Shown here: piece after piece, positions 50,620 through 60,651 of the stretch
Position numbering within the stretch: position 1 is the first letter of the stretch
How the letters are laid out: each line of letters opens with the position of its first letter
Source: Phoronis australis
Taxonomy: Eukaryota; Phoronida; Phoronidae
Reading direction: 5' to 3'
NCBI GenBank assembly: GCA_002633005.1
Contig: NMRA01000098.1
Span: 495,435 to 559,434, forward strand
Length of the DNA: 64,000 bases
The notes under the pieces: model-generated
Seen by the model: the letters and a program-made list of their open reading frames with translations, nothing else
Database searches by the model: none
Told to the model about the DNA's origin: nothing
Translations under genes and position numbers: made by a program

Positions 50620-51077
50620 GTAAGTCGCCATGGACACAGTATTGACAGCAATACAGTAAAATCTCACCAATTTTGGACAAATATACTTGCCAAAATTGAC
50701 CTACTTTCGTTTTTTGAAAGGCGTTAATGTTATTGTTAACACGTACATTTTATCAAAATACTGTCCAATAATAGCTATGGCATGAAGACTGATGAAGCAT
50801 TTGATTTTGTGCTTCTTATATTTAAAGTCCTTGTCTCACGCGTTGTTAACCCTTATTACATGGTTAGAAGATGTTATAAGGATCCAAGAAGTACCTACCC
50901 CATAACTAATACACGATCCGTACTCGAAAACAGTTTAAATGAACGCACCACTCACGATTCGCACCCGAAGAAACACCGCCATTTTGAACTTGCCGCGAAC
51001 CCGGAAGTACAATTCATTCAGGAACCCAGGCCGAGAAAACGCCGTCAGTGCGACTGGAGCAGTGCCTGTACTGTTAC

Positions 51078-51727
51078 NNNNNNNNNNNNNNNNNNNNNNN
51101 NNNNNNNNNNNNNNNNNNNNNNNNNNNNNNNNNNNNNNNNNNNNNNNNNNNNNNNNNNNNNNNNNNNNNNNNNNNNNNNNNNNNNNNNNNNNNNNNNNNN
51201 NNNNNNNNNNNNNNNNNNNNNNNNNNNNNNNNNNNNNNNNNNNNNNNNNNNNNNNNNNNNNNNNNNNNNNNNNNNNNNNNNNNNNNNNNNNNNNNNNNNN
51301 NNNNNNNNNNNNNNNNNNNNNNNNNNNNNNNNNNNNNNNNNNNNNNNNNNNNNNNNNNNNNNNNNNNNNNNNNNNNNNNNNNNNNNNNNNNNNNNNNNNN
51401 NNNNNNNNNNNNNNNNNNNNNNNNNNNNNNNNNNNNNNNNNNNNNNNNNNNNNNNNNNNNNNNNNNNNNNNNNNNNNNNNNNNNNNNNNNNNNNNNNNNN
51501 NNNNNNNNNNNNNNNNNNNNNNNNNNNNNNNNNNNNNNNNNNNNNNNNNNNNNNNNNNNNNNNNNNNNNNNNNNNNNNNNNNNNNNNNNNNNNNNNNNNN
51601 NNNNNNNNNNNNNNNNNNNNNNNNNNNNNNNNNNNNNNNNNNNNNNNNNNNNNNNNNNNNNNNNNNNNNNNNNNNNNNNNNNNNNNNNNNNNNNNNNNNN
51701 NNNNNNNNNNNNNNNNNNNNNNNNNNN
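51078..51727. other. Assembly gap, 650 N
   Basis: Unresolved bases in intron 9; the flanks are CpG-richer than the rest of the intron. Confidence 0.99.
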
Positions 51728-52113
51728 AAACTATAAATACACTACATATGCAAACGAATCACGATATATTACTAATAAAACAAAATAATGAAGACTTTTC
51801 GAGCAAGCCATAGCACATTCAGTTACAAGGAAAAAATGGCGGCGTTCAGGACAAGTTCCTGAACTGATGAGCCGGAAATGTGGGTACGGAAATAACCGAT
51901 GACAACCGGTAATCATACGCTCAGAGAGAAGGGTCAAATACTGTTAAAAAATCGCTTTTGGCAAGAAAGGCGAAAAGAATATAAAGAAAGGGTGTCGAAA
52001 ATAAGAATTTATGTAGTAAGTATTTTCGGATACTGAAACCACATGGGCAGTTTGCAACAAGGACTTTAATGAAAAAAATGAAATGTCACTTGTCTGCCGT
52101 ATCATAGAGAAGG

Positions 52114-52189
52114 CAGTGTGGCCTAGTGTGGTAAGGTGTCCGCTTTCTTTACTCGAGGTCGTGGGTTCGAGTTCCACTGGGCCACACTG
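52114..52189 (+). repeat. tRNA-like sequence, probable SINE head or tRNA pseudogene
   Basis: A 76-base block closed by a perfect 10-bp inverted repeat (cagtgtggcc / ggccacactg). It has an A-box-like tggcctagtgtggtaagg and a strong B box (gtgggttcgagttccac, a good T arm). The anticodon arm does not pair, so an active tRNA gene is unlikely. The sequence resembles heads of tRNA-derived SINEs. Confidence 0.65.
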
Positions 52190-52784
52190 CTAAACCCTTG
52201 AGTCAGGTTTCTTGCGCCTCTGCTTGGTTTTAACTACATTTGATAAAGCAGAAAAATAGTTCTAGGTGATCAGTGCAATGGGCCCACATGCGCAGCCTGC
52301 GCACGTCTGGTACACCGTGTACCAGACCGTCTGCAATTATTTTTTGTTATGTCGTATCGTACATTGATGAGATTTTACCGCAACGTGAAAGTGAAATGTT
52401 TTTCATAAAAGATAAGTAGCACCAAATGAATTGTTTAGAATTATTTAAGTTCTATATCACAGCTATCGCCAAATGATGTTTTGACAAATTGTGGCCACAA
52501 CAATGTTAGATGCCTTTGTGACATGAAAAAGGTCAATTTTGGCAATTATTCGAAATTGGTGAGATTTTCTGAAAGTACTTTTATGATAGTAATAGTAACA
52601 CTTATATTAGTTCTTTCAGATATTAACACAATGGTTGATATGTGCCACCTTATTTTGAAGGTTGCAATTCTTTACTTACTTTTTTGTTTTGTAATCATTT
52701 CAAGACAATACGCACTTTTGTTACAAAAATCATTTTGTCATATAACAGCTTTTACCATCATCATTGTTTGTCATTGTCATCATC

Positions 52785-52915
52785 ATGAATGTTGTTATTT
52801 TTATTATTGTTATTGTTATTGTTATTGTTGTTATTATTGCTGTTGTTATTGTTTTTATAATTCTATGGCTGTTCTTTTTATTCATATTGTTATTTTTCTT
52901 GTTATTATTGCTACT
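52785..52915. repeat. TTATTG/TTG microsatellite
   Basis: Imperfect run of ttattg and ttgtta units; the hydrophobic open frames across it are artefacts. Confidence 0.9.
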
Positions 52916-53117
52916 TTTGCATCTAATAATTCCTTCCATTCATACTCAGTGTGTACAATACATCATTGACATGGCATTCATTGAAAATGTCTGTTTTCAC
53001 AAAATTAAGTTATTCCTGGTAAAGTTCTTTGGATGAACTTTAACAAGTTTTCTCACAACACAAAACTAATCTCTCTCAGTGTCTCCTGATTTTGACATGT
53101 AACTTGCATTGTTTCAG

Positions 53118-53195
53118 GATCCATCAAAATCTTCACCAGTGTGGGTGGAAAACTGCACCCTGACGCTGATTATTCAGACAGAATACAGATCTTTG
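53118..53195 (+). CDS. Exon 10: extracellular beta-like segment after helix 2
   Basis: 78 nt, phase 1 to 1; acceptor attgtttcag, donor gtatgt. Residues 364-389 (starting RSIKIFTSVGGKLHPDADYS) continue the alternating hydrophobic pattern of exon 9. In vertebrate astrotactins a similar stretch separates the second helix from the first EGF module, ending in a hydrophobic strand as here (RIQIF). Confidence 0.8.
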
Positions 53196-53557
53196 GTATG
53201 TTCAACAAAATTATTTCGGATGAAACTTCTCCTATTCTGAGTTTGTTTTGAAAAGTGGTGATTTCATTTGTTTGCAATTATTTTCAAGGTACTCACTGCC
53301 ACAGTAAAATAAATGGAATCTTTCGAGTTGAGCATTAGCATGAAACTGTTGGTCATGCCTGGCAGCTTTGAGTATCAATTACTTGTACAGACAAAAACAT
53401 TAGTATGTGTTGAATATTGTTAGCTTACTTAATGATATGATTCTTGTTGAAGAATCAACATATTTCAATGTATCAAAATTTTTCACGCTAAGTTGCCAAA
53501 ATATTAACTGTGATGAACATGCTGATCTTAAAACCTTTTCTCTTGTTTGTCCGTTAG
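53196..53557 (+). other. Intron 10
   Basis: 362 bases of phase 1 intron; nothing recognised. Confidence 0.7.
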
Positions 53558-53710
53558 ATGTTGAGACGAGCCGTCTTACGTCCAATCCACCTTGCTATCC
53601 AAAATACCAGTGCCCCCAGGTGTTGAACTCTACCATGGTGGGATGTAACGCGGGAACCAAGACGTGTTTCTGTGAACGAGGTTATGAAATTAAGGGGGAC
53701 TACTGTGTCG
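53558..53710 (+). CDS. Exon 11: EGF-like module
   Basis: 153 nt, 51 codons, phase 1 to 1; donor gtgagt. Six Cys at residues 402, 408, 419, 426, 428 and 439, with the TCFCERGYEI core and final GDYC typical of an EGF-like fold. An NST sequon at 414-416 is a likely N-glycosylation site, consistent with a lumenal location. The acceptor (tccgttag) follows a T-rich tract. Confidence 0.85.
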
Positions 53711-54362
53711 GTGAGTGGGGGCGTGCTTGTGCACTTTAGCTTTTTTGACGAGTTTTGGGTTCTTTTCACCTTTTTTATTTCTGTTTAGTAAAGCATGGCA
53801 GTGGTATAAGCAGGTGCTTGTAGTTAAAAGGACACAGAGTGTCTCGTTGTCTGTTTTGATGATAAAATGTAGGTTTTGTTATAAAAGGCATGGATCATAA
53901 TAGTGAATGAGGACAAATGTTCTTGAAAGCTTAACTTTTTTGAAACCATAACACTAGAGTAAGAACAGAATGGTGATCCCCGCAGAGTGACCATGGTGAG
54001 ATGAGAGTCTGGCACGTGTACCATTTGAAAGTGCATGTAGTTTTGCTAGGACTGCGTAGGGTATTTCAACTCTTTAGTTGTAATTTGGTTTGGCATTTCT
54101 GTCATGACCCTCTTTTGCTGACAACATTGAAGGTGTATAGTTCTCTCTCCATGCAAGGATCTGCAGAAATGGTCTGACGTGCACAGACAGGGGGCGCTTG
54201 ATGTTCTTCCATTACTGGGATACTAAATTGCCGGTTGCTAAGTGGTTGTCTGTAACCCATTCTGGGTCCAGGTCTGCCCTCTCCGTAATCTCCCATGGAC
54301 TTTGTGTAGTGAAATGTCGCTTATAACGTTTTGTATTATTGAGATTCTTTACTTCCCTGCAG
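53711..54362 (+). other. Intron 11
   Basis: 652 bases of phase 1 intron; nothing recognised. Confidence 0.7.
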
Positions 54363-54485
54363 ACATTGACGAATGTAAGGAAGGACGTCACTCATGTAGT
54401 GATCCGCTCACCTGCCATAACACTGACGGCTCGTACAGGTGTCAGTGTCCAGAAGGATTCTATGGCAGTGGTGACATATGCAAAG
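54363..54485 (+). CDS. Exon 12: calcium-binding EGF module
   Basis: 123 nt, 41 codons, phase 1 to 1; acceptor ccctgcag, donor gtatgt. It starts DIDEC, the calcium-binding EGF signature, and has six Cys at residues 445, 452, 458, 467, 469 and 480. The CHNTDGSYRCQC core carries the Asn that is often beta-hydroxylated and the aromatic that packs against the next module. One module per exon with 1-1 phase is the classic shuffled extracellular exon. Confidence 0.92.
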
Positions 54486-55680
54486 GTATGTGACATCATA
54501 GTCACTGGAGCATTATGATGGTAGAACATTAATACAAATTCTGCAATATAAAGGATTGCTTTGAATTGTATTGCACATTTACTTTAAAGTTAAAAATTCC
54601 TTTAGGCGGTAGTTAAACCAGTCAGGCTTTTTATATACAGTCTCACATAGTGTTTGTCTTAGAATGATAATAATCTAAGTAATTCAACTGATCAAAGTGG
54701 AGTTTTGATGTTAAAGCTCTTTATTGGCATTTTGGTATGACCACATGTAGTAATTTATGCTCTTGCAGTTCTTATGTCTTGTAATTTTTAACACGAAGCT
54801 GTCATTTTACAGTTTTGTCCTCAGAATATAGGCACTTGAACAGTAAATAGTGGAATGTGGATAGTTTTTTATGATATTCTGCTTACTCGCTTTAATATGT
54901 TAACTAAATTGCTGCTCTGTATGTGCTCTCTAGTTCATCAGATGCATGTGCACAAATTACTAGACAGTGACAGTTTTCATATAGTAACGGTTCCACTATT
55001 TGTGCTAGCTAGTTAACACTTCAACTTTTTGCATGCTTACTAGTATCCATATAGTTTGGCTAGATATTGGTAGAAACAGGAAAATGAAAGCATGCTTTAC
55101 GTGTGTAGTTCAAACAATAACACTTTCATGCACAGCTACAAAGATCTTCTTACCTAAAGCATGCTTCAGTCAAATACACTCAACTTTCCACTGTGAAATT
55201 TTCTCATTTCTAATAAATTTGAAGATTCTTTTGTTTCCTGTATAGTGCTTAAAAACAACAAATATCTTTTCACCTCTGTCCTAACCAAGGTTCAACATTT
55301 TTCCACCTTTAGTTTCTCATTTCTATAATTGTGTACTTAAGTGGTCCCTGGATCATGTATACTTTTCAGGTGCTTGTTGCTGTAAGTGTATTGTTAAAAC
55401 ATGACATTTCTAACCAAGTCCAAGTAGTTTTGAACTTTTTCTGTAAAACCAGTCAAAAATTTCTTCATACCATGCGTTAGCTAAATGCGAGATCATACAT
55501 GCCATAGCAACAATGTTGCATTGCCAATTGTCACGTTGATGAATAACAGTTGCCATATAGTTACGTGTCAGAAGTGTCGCGTGGACGCTTCAGAATTGTC
55601 ACTGATCCTAGTTGTCACGGTGATGCACCAGCATTTACATGGTCACGCTGACTCATAGATCTACCTGCGTGCTCTTTTAG
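54486..55680 (+). other. Intron 12
   Basis: 1.2 kb of phase 1 intron; no repeat or gene recognised. Confidence 0.7.
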
Positions 55681-55755
55681 CGTGTCGAGAAGAGTGTCCC
55701 ATGGGACAATTCGAATCTGTTCAGTGTACACCCGCTAGTGATAGGCAGTGTCGAA
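55681..55755 (+). CDS. Exon 13: TNF-receptor-like cysteine module, first unit
   Basis: 75 nt, 25 codons, phase 1 to 1; acceptor gctcttttag, donor gtaagc. It reads ACREECPMGQFESVQCTPAS then DRQCR. The spacing C-x3-C-x9-C-x7-C, and the CxxxxDRQC ending, resemble TNF-receptor cysteine-rich repeats. It pairs with the next exon. Confidence 0.8.
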
Positions 55756-56720
55756 GTAAGCTTCTACTCAATGTTGTGATTCCTCCTTTAATGTGCACTG
55801 TGCACCGTTTTACCCATGCTTTTCACAATTTTGCTTAATTTCATTTCTCCATTGTTTGTTAGTCAATATTGCCATGGTGGAGAAATGCAGACAGGATCAG
55901 GCACCAAAAAGAAATGTGACAAAATGTTGCCATTATACCTGTGTTCCTAATAGTTTCTGAGCTCACTTTCAAGCAACAGGTTGTGTCATGACGTGACTAG
56001 ATAATGTGCAAGTTTTAGTATTTGGGTTGCAATTGTGCCCCACTTCCAATAATTGTAATTTACTATTGCTGTGATGAACTTCCAAACGTTCTGTATATTT
56101 AAATTTCCTTGTTGGTACAAAGGCAAAAAGTTTTCTTAATCTTATTTGAGCTTCCCAGCTGTGCACCACTGTTACTTCATGGGTAGTGGGGCTGTGTCTG
56201 CTATGATCCTGTTGCTATTCTGATGAACTACGTATCCGTAAAATAACACAAGCAAGAAAAAGTAAAACCGTTTTTAGCCTTTGAACTGTAAGGCATTTCT
56301 CCTTCATAGGCTTTCATTTGGTGTTGTGTTTTTGTATAGTATGTTTTATTTTTTATTTTGTGGTGGTTTTGTATTGTTTTATAGATGTGTTGCATAATTC
56401 CAGTTTAAAAGCATGCTGGGTGTCATATGTTTCCTATTTCTCTGTGGAAGTGGCTGTAAACTCACGTTCTGTCAAAGAAATGAATTTTTATTTAAATCTG
56501 ACTGCTCTGAAGTTGGTCACAATTTGTTTTTTATTCAGATGGCAAGTGATTTCTGGGCTTGCAAAAAACGGACATTTCAATATTCATTGAGACCATGCTC
56601 ACTCAGCCTGTGTATATAATTACTGGTCATTACTAGCCAACTTGTAGATCCTCAGGTTTGGACTAACAACGACCTCTCAGTTGTTTCGAAGCCCTGAAGT
56701 TGCCTTCAATTTGACTGTAG

Positions 56721-57150
56721 CAGTGGTCAGCAAGCGGGCCGATATGGACCCCCAGGGGTCGATAAGAACTTTGAGGAGGTAGATAATAACCAGGGGGTCG
56801 GTGACATTTCAGGGGGTCTGTCAATAACAGAAATGGAAAGCAAAAACATTGAACTAGACCTACAAGATGAGCTTACTGATATATGTGTGTTGACCTAGAG
56901 ATGAAATCACTGCTTGCTGTCAATAGTCTTGCAGACTACTGGACCAATGTGGATATTACAAGCAAATATACCAAGCTTTCTGCTACAGCCCAGGCATTTC
57001 TCCTCACGTTTTCCATGTTCCTACATGATGGAAGTAGGATTTAGTTAATCCAATACTGTTTTGACAATACAACTGAACACAGAGGAGCGTGATGATTTGA
57101 GACTTAGAACGGACTAGCTAATCATCAGTCCAATATTAAATAGTGCTCTG
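56721..57150 (+). mobile_element. hAT transposon relic (terminus plus C-terminal transposase remnant)
   Basis: Begins cagtggtcagcaagcgggcc followed by cccccaggggtcgataag, the style of hAT-family termini. From 56930 a frame reads LADYWTNVDITSKYTKLSAT then AQAFLLTFSMF, recalling the C-terminal hAT dimerisation region, and from about 57068 another frame gives LNTEERDDLRLRTD. Stops and frameshifts separate the pieces, so it is dead. No right terminus was found. Confidence 0.55.
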
Positions 57151-58091
57151 TAGTGGCCATCAAAGGCATCCTTTCATGGTTGAAGTTGTATGTTAATTAC
57201 TGTTCTTACACTATACTGATAACAGACCAAAAACGTTCATAGTGGGGTCTAAAGTCAAAAAAGATTTGCGACTATTGAACTATGGAATAATTTGAGACCC
57301 TGAGTTTCTGAGTGGTCTAAATCAAAAGTTGTTTTTGATGGAAGGTGGGTTTATGGCTGCTTTTAATGTATTACTTTCACAAGTTTTGATTTTAGACGTA
57401 ATGAGCATTGAGGTGATGGGACAATTGTCAGACTAACACTATCCACTGTATAATCTTGTTAATTTGAAATAATAGTAATCGCTAAACTTGCTTTTTGCAT
57501 AAGGTGTTGTTAATTTGGTAGTGAATGTACACAGTTGTATAACTGTTCACAAAAGACTCTGATGGTTACTGGAATTTCATTTGAGCAGGTCAAACCAGTA
57601 CTTTGTTACAATACTTGTCTTTTGTGAGAAAAAGAAGAAAACAGAATTTCGATATGATTCTTCATCTTGTGTCTCACATTGGTGGGATTTTACCATGACC
57701 ACAACTTGAATTTTTTGTTACTCTATTTTTATTTGTACTTTGTCTTGCATAACAATTGTTAGTTTGCATGGTCGTCTACTGTTGACAGTACTGTATGTTC
57801 AAAGATAAATTTCTCCTTAGTATGATATGCTAGAACTCCTGTCTAGCACCAAGTAATCAGACATTTTGTTTAACACCATGTAGAAATAATTTTACCTGCT
57901 TCATTGTGTAATTATGTCCCTTGACTTTGTTTACATTTGTGACTTCCTGCATAGAGACTGTGTCATATAGGTATGCGATTACATAAACAGGACTTCTTTT
58001 TCAAAATAACCAAATAGTAGATACAATTAGTAACAGCATGCCTCCAAGACAAAGTCAACCCATCTTGTTCCGTGTTAGTTTTCCAATTAAA

Positions 58092-58302
58092 AGCTTATAA
58101 TATTATTTTAAATGACATGGTTTTATTAAAATCGCAGACAAAAACATGCTTAAAAGTGGGTCCACCTATATTAATAAGAGTGTCCTGCTCTTCGGCTACC
58201 TTCAGCCGTAACCTCTATATTAATATAGAGATCCCCACTTCTGAAGCCCAAAATTTTGCTTGTGTCATTTTAATACAAATAAGTCATTTAAAATAATAAG
58301 CT
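58092..58302. mobile_element. 211-bp fold-back element next to exon 14
   Basis: Ends agcttataatattattttaa / ..ttaaaataataagct are imperfect inverted repeats, and the next layer inward (aagtgggtccacctatatta / ttaatatagagatccccact) also pairs. The whole element can fold into one long hairpin. It ends 34 bases before the exon 14 acceptor. Confidence 0.75.
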
Positions 58303-58336
58303 GTTTATTATGAAAAATTGTCTCCTTTGTTTTCAG

Positions 58337-58408
58337 CTTGCGGAAAGTGTTCACAAGATATGTATGAAGCAGTGTCTTGCTCACCTACAACCAATACCCA
58401 ATGTCTGC
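58337..58408 (+). CDS. Exon 14: TNF-receptor-like cysteine module, second unit
   Basis: 72 nt, 24 codons, phase 1 to 1; acceptor tttgttttcag, donor gtaagt. It reads TCGKCSQDMYEAVSCSPTTN then TQCL: C-x2-C-x9-C-x7-C, a close match to TNF-receptor and related GFR-type repeats and similar in spacing to exon 13. Its last 17 bases and its donor are copied in a 53-bp tandem duplication just downstream. Confidence 0.85.
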
Positions 58409-58503
58409 GTAAGTTATAAGTCATCCCAGGCAATATAACATGAACAATACCCAATGTCTGCGTAAGTTATAAGTCATCCCAGGCAATATAACATGAACAA
58501 TAC
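58392..58503. repeat. 53-bp tandem duplication covering the exon 14 donor
   Basis: Copy 1 at 58392-58444 and copy 2 at 58445-58497 are identical, followed by six bases of a third. Each copy includes the last 17 exon bases and the donor ctgc|gtaagt, so a second identical donor lies at 58462. Confidence 0.97.
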
Positions 58504-58552
58504 AGTAAACTGCAGACATTATTTGATATGAAGCTGCCTCTGTCAATTAGAC

Positions 58553-58640
58553 CACTTCAGGTTATGTAGGACCTTACTGACAAGTCTGTGCAGTTAGAAA
58601 AATATCTACAAATTATAGATCTCCAATCAGTAAACGTAGA
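58553..58640 (+). repeat. Dispersed repeat family B, fragment
   Basis: aggttatgtaggaccttact and caagtctgtgcagtt match 37939-37975. Confidence 0.6.
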
Positions 58641-58689
58641 AAAAATGAAGCAATTACTGGACTTACTACGTTGTGTCCTCATCTCAAGA

Positions 58690-59125
58690 ACTTTGGCTGG
58701 CCACTGAGGTGTCACATGACTCATTATGTGATCGACAGTACAGTTTGTGCGGGTTACCCTTCAGCGCCCTATCTCAAGTTCTTGGTAGCAAAAACCTCAG
58801 GCACTCTTGTCTGTTTAAACTGGGATTCATCACTCATTCATTCATTGCCTCCTTAACCCCTCACCTGAACCAGTTTTCTTCCCCATCTAGAATTGTAACA
58901 ACCTCTATGGAGAAAGATGGTCCAGCCATGAGAGTGAATACTGCCAAATCATTACAATCTCCATAACTGGGTCTGCGATGTTGACTGATCCGAATTTTCA
59001 GGGCTTGCTTGGTTTCACCAATATAATTATGTTTCCTCACATCCTGGATTCGAGCATGAAATACAGTGCACAACATTGGATATTTTCTCTTTCGCGGTCT
59101 TATCCTTGATATTTATTAACTGGCT
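58690..59125 (-). pseudogene. Penelope-like retroelement relic: GIY-YIG endonuclease end
   Basis: Reading the minus strand from about 59125: AKEKISNVVHCISCSNPGC, a CxxC-containing lead-in, then after a frameshift HNYIGETKQALKIRISQHRR (the GIY-YIG type YIGET core with the catalytic-type Arg region) and ILDGEENWFR. A stop follows, then GVKEAMNE, another stop, and NPSLNR. This order is that of the endonuclease at the C-terminus of Penelope-like elements. At least one frameshift and two stops show it is inactive. Only the 3' end of an element is present; no reverse transcriptase is seen. Confidence 0.72.
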
Positions 59126-59945
59126 TCTTATTGTTCTCTTAACTCAATCCGTAAGTCCAGTAATTGATACAGTTTTTCTATATTGTCTACTCAACTGGAT
59201 GACTGACAGAATTCATCGTATTAAATCAGTAAAAGTATGGAAGGAGGAAGCCTACAGAATTTGATTTTTACTTCATGCCAATCCGCCATTTATTGGGTGG
59301 CGTCACTATGTCTTTTTAGTAAAGGTACATTCATAGAAAACGACTGTTTCAAGAATTTCATTTTTTATATTGGGAGGAGAAAATTTTCTCTTGTGAAAAT
59401 ATGTCTGCAGTGAAATTTGTGAACGGTATTGGTAGTCTCTTTTGTTACAGTATAATTACAAACTAACTTAATGCATGAAACGTGGCCATTTAAGTCGCAT
59501 TTTATCTATATTCATGTTAATTGGAGTTGTAACTCCATGTCAGTGCCAAAGTATCTTAAAGGGATACTGCATCATTCAGCAGCAGCCTGTGTATCGTCTA
59601 TTTGCCGTAACTGGTCATTTCAAACAAACTCTTACTACGAGCTGCACGGTTACCATATACCGCAAAAATTGTTACCGTGGTACAGGACTTATACCACAGA
59701 TCTCAAAAACTTTCCAGGACCTGGTTACACAATGCCTTATTTGCCCACAGTAGGGGTGCTTTGTGTGTGGTTGATGCTCAGGTTGAATGGAAAGTTTTCT
59801 GTCCAGTTTCAGAGTTGTGCAGCTGATGGTGAGGATTTGTTTCCCCTTTGTGTAAACACTCCGTGATATATTATAGTGTGTCACAAGCTTTAGTGCTGGC
59901 CTGCAGCTATCGTTCTCTTTATGGAATTTGGATTTCTGATTTCAG

Positions 59946-59999
59946 ATGTCGGTGATCCTTTAATGTGGCCCAAGAAAACCAAGGATGAGAAAGTATCGA
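59946..59999 (+). CDS. Exon 15: linker after the TNFR-like modules
   Basis: 54 nt, 18 codons, phase 1 to 1; acceptor tgatttcag, donor gtaagt. It reads HVGDPLMWPKKTKDEKVS. No Cys and no domain; a charged linker between the Cys-rich modules and the next domain. It is short, but both splice sites are good and phase agrees on both sides. Confidence 0.7.
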
Positions 60000-60034
60000 G
60001 TAAGTTATGTTTGTCTGAGAAACACTCATCTCAG

Positions 60035-60235
60035 CGCATCATTATATTTGACTGAGATGCAGTGATTTCAAGACACCATATATGTTTGGCTGAGTGCACG
60101 ATTGTCTGAGATAAGCTGATTACATTACAGCATGCCATTATGTTAGACTGAGATATACTCTGGTTTCAGTATGCCATTATGTTTGGCTGAGATACTCTGG
60201 TGTCAGCATGCCATTATGTTTGACTGAGGTGTGTT
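60035..60235. repeat. ~40-bp imperfect minisatellite
   Basis: gccattatgttnggctgaga with tactctggtktcagtat recurs four or five times just after exon 15. Confidence 0.8.
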
Positions 60236-60275
60236 GAAGTCTTTACAAATATCTTGTTTAGTTGCAATTCTAGTT

Positions 60276-60491
60276 TCCAAATCGGATGTTGCTCTTACAG
60301 TCTTTCAGGCTGAAATTGTTGCCATTCACCAGGCTGCCTAACTGGAAAGGGAGCACGAAGCAGTCCTTCGAAACAAGGAACTCTTCATACTCTCAGACAG
60401 CCAAGCAGCTATTAAAGCTCTAACTAAGCCCAAGATCAACTCCTGTTGTGTCCAGGCCTTTGTACATGAGCTTACCAGTCCTAGCAGCTAG
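60276..60491 (+). pseudogene. Non-LTR retrotransposon relic: RNase H fragment
   Basis: The frame reads SKSDVALTVFQAEIVAIHQA, an in-frame stop, then LFILSDSQAAIKALTKPKIN and VQAFVHEL before a second stop. The QAE-[IL]-xAI and SDSQAAIKAL motifs are those of the RNase H domain found after the reverse transcriptase in some LINE families (I/Jockey-type). One internal stop and lack of flanking domains show it is a dead fragment. Confidence 0.75.
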
Positions 60492-60651
60492 TACAGATTT
60501 GTTCAGTCTGGGGCTTAAACAGAACAACTAAGAGACTTCAAACTTGGCTTGGATTTAATGGGCACAGCTTGAAGTCGCTGAATGTTTTTATCACTTGCTT
60601 AAAGACATATTTTTCCCATCAATGCAGAACCAATTACCATCTATTGCAATT

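Larger units (their letters stand above)
50620..53117 (+). other. Intron 9 with assembly gap
   Basis: Phase 1 intron. It contains a 650-base gap (51078-51727) with CpG-richer flanks, a tRNA-like relic (52114-52189) and a TTATTG-type microsatellite (about 52785-52915). Exons 9 and 10 join in phase, so no exon need be hidden in the gap, though one with symmetric phase could be. Confidence 0.7.
55756..58336 (+). other. Intron 13
   Basis: 2.6 kb phase 1 intron. It holds a hAT transposon relic (56721-57150) and a 211-bp fold-back element (58092-58302) that ends 34 bases before exon 14. Confidence 0.7.
58409..59945 (+). other. Intron 14
   Basis: 1.5 kb phase 1 intron. It holds the second copy of the 53-bp duplication, a short dispersed repeat piece (58553-58640) and a Penelope-like GIY-YIG relic on the minus strand (58690-59125). 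Confidence 0.7.

Noticed and set aside
52481-53036. Hydrophobic frame suggesting a membrane protein
   Set aside because: Made by the TTATTG microsatellite; no splice sites or family match.
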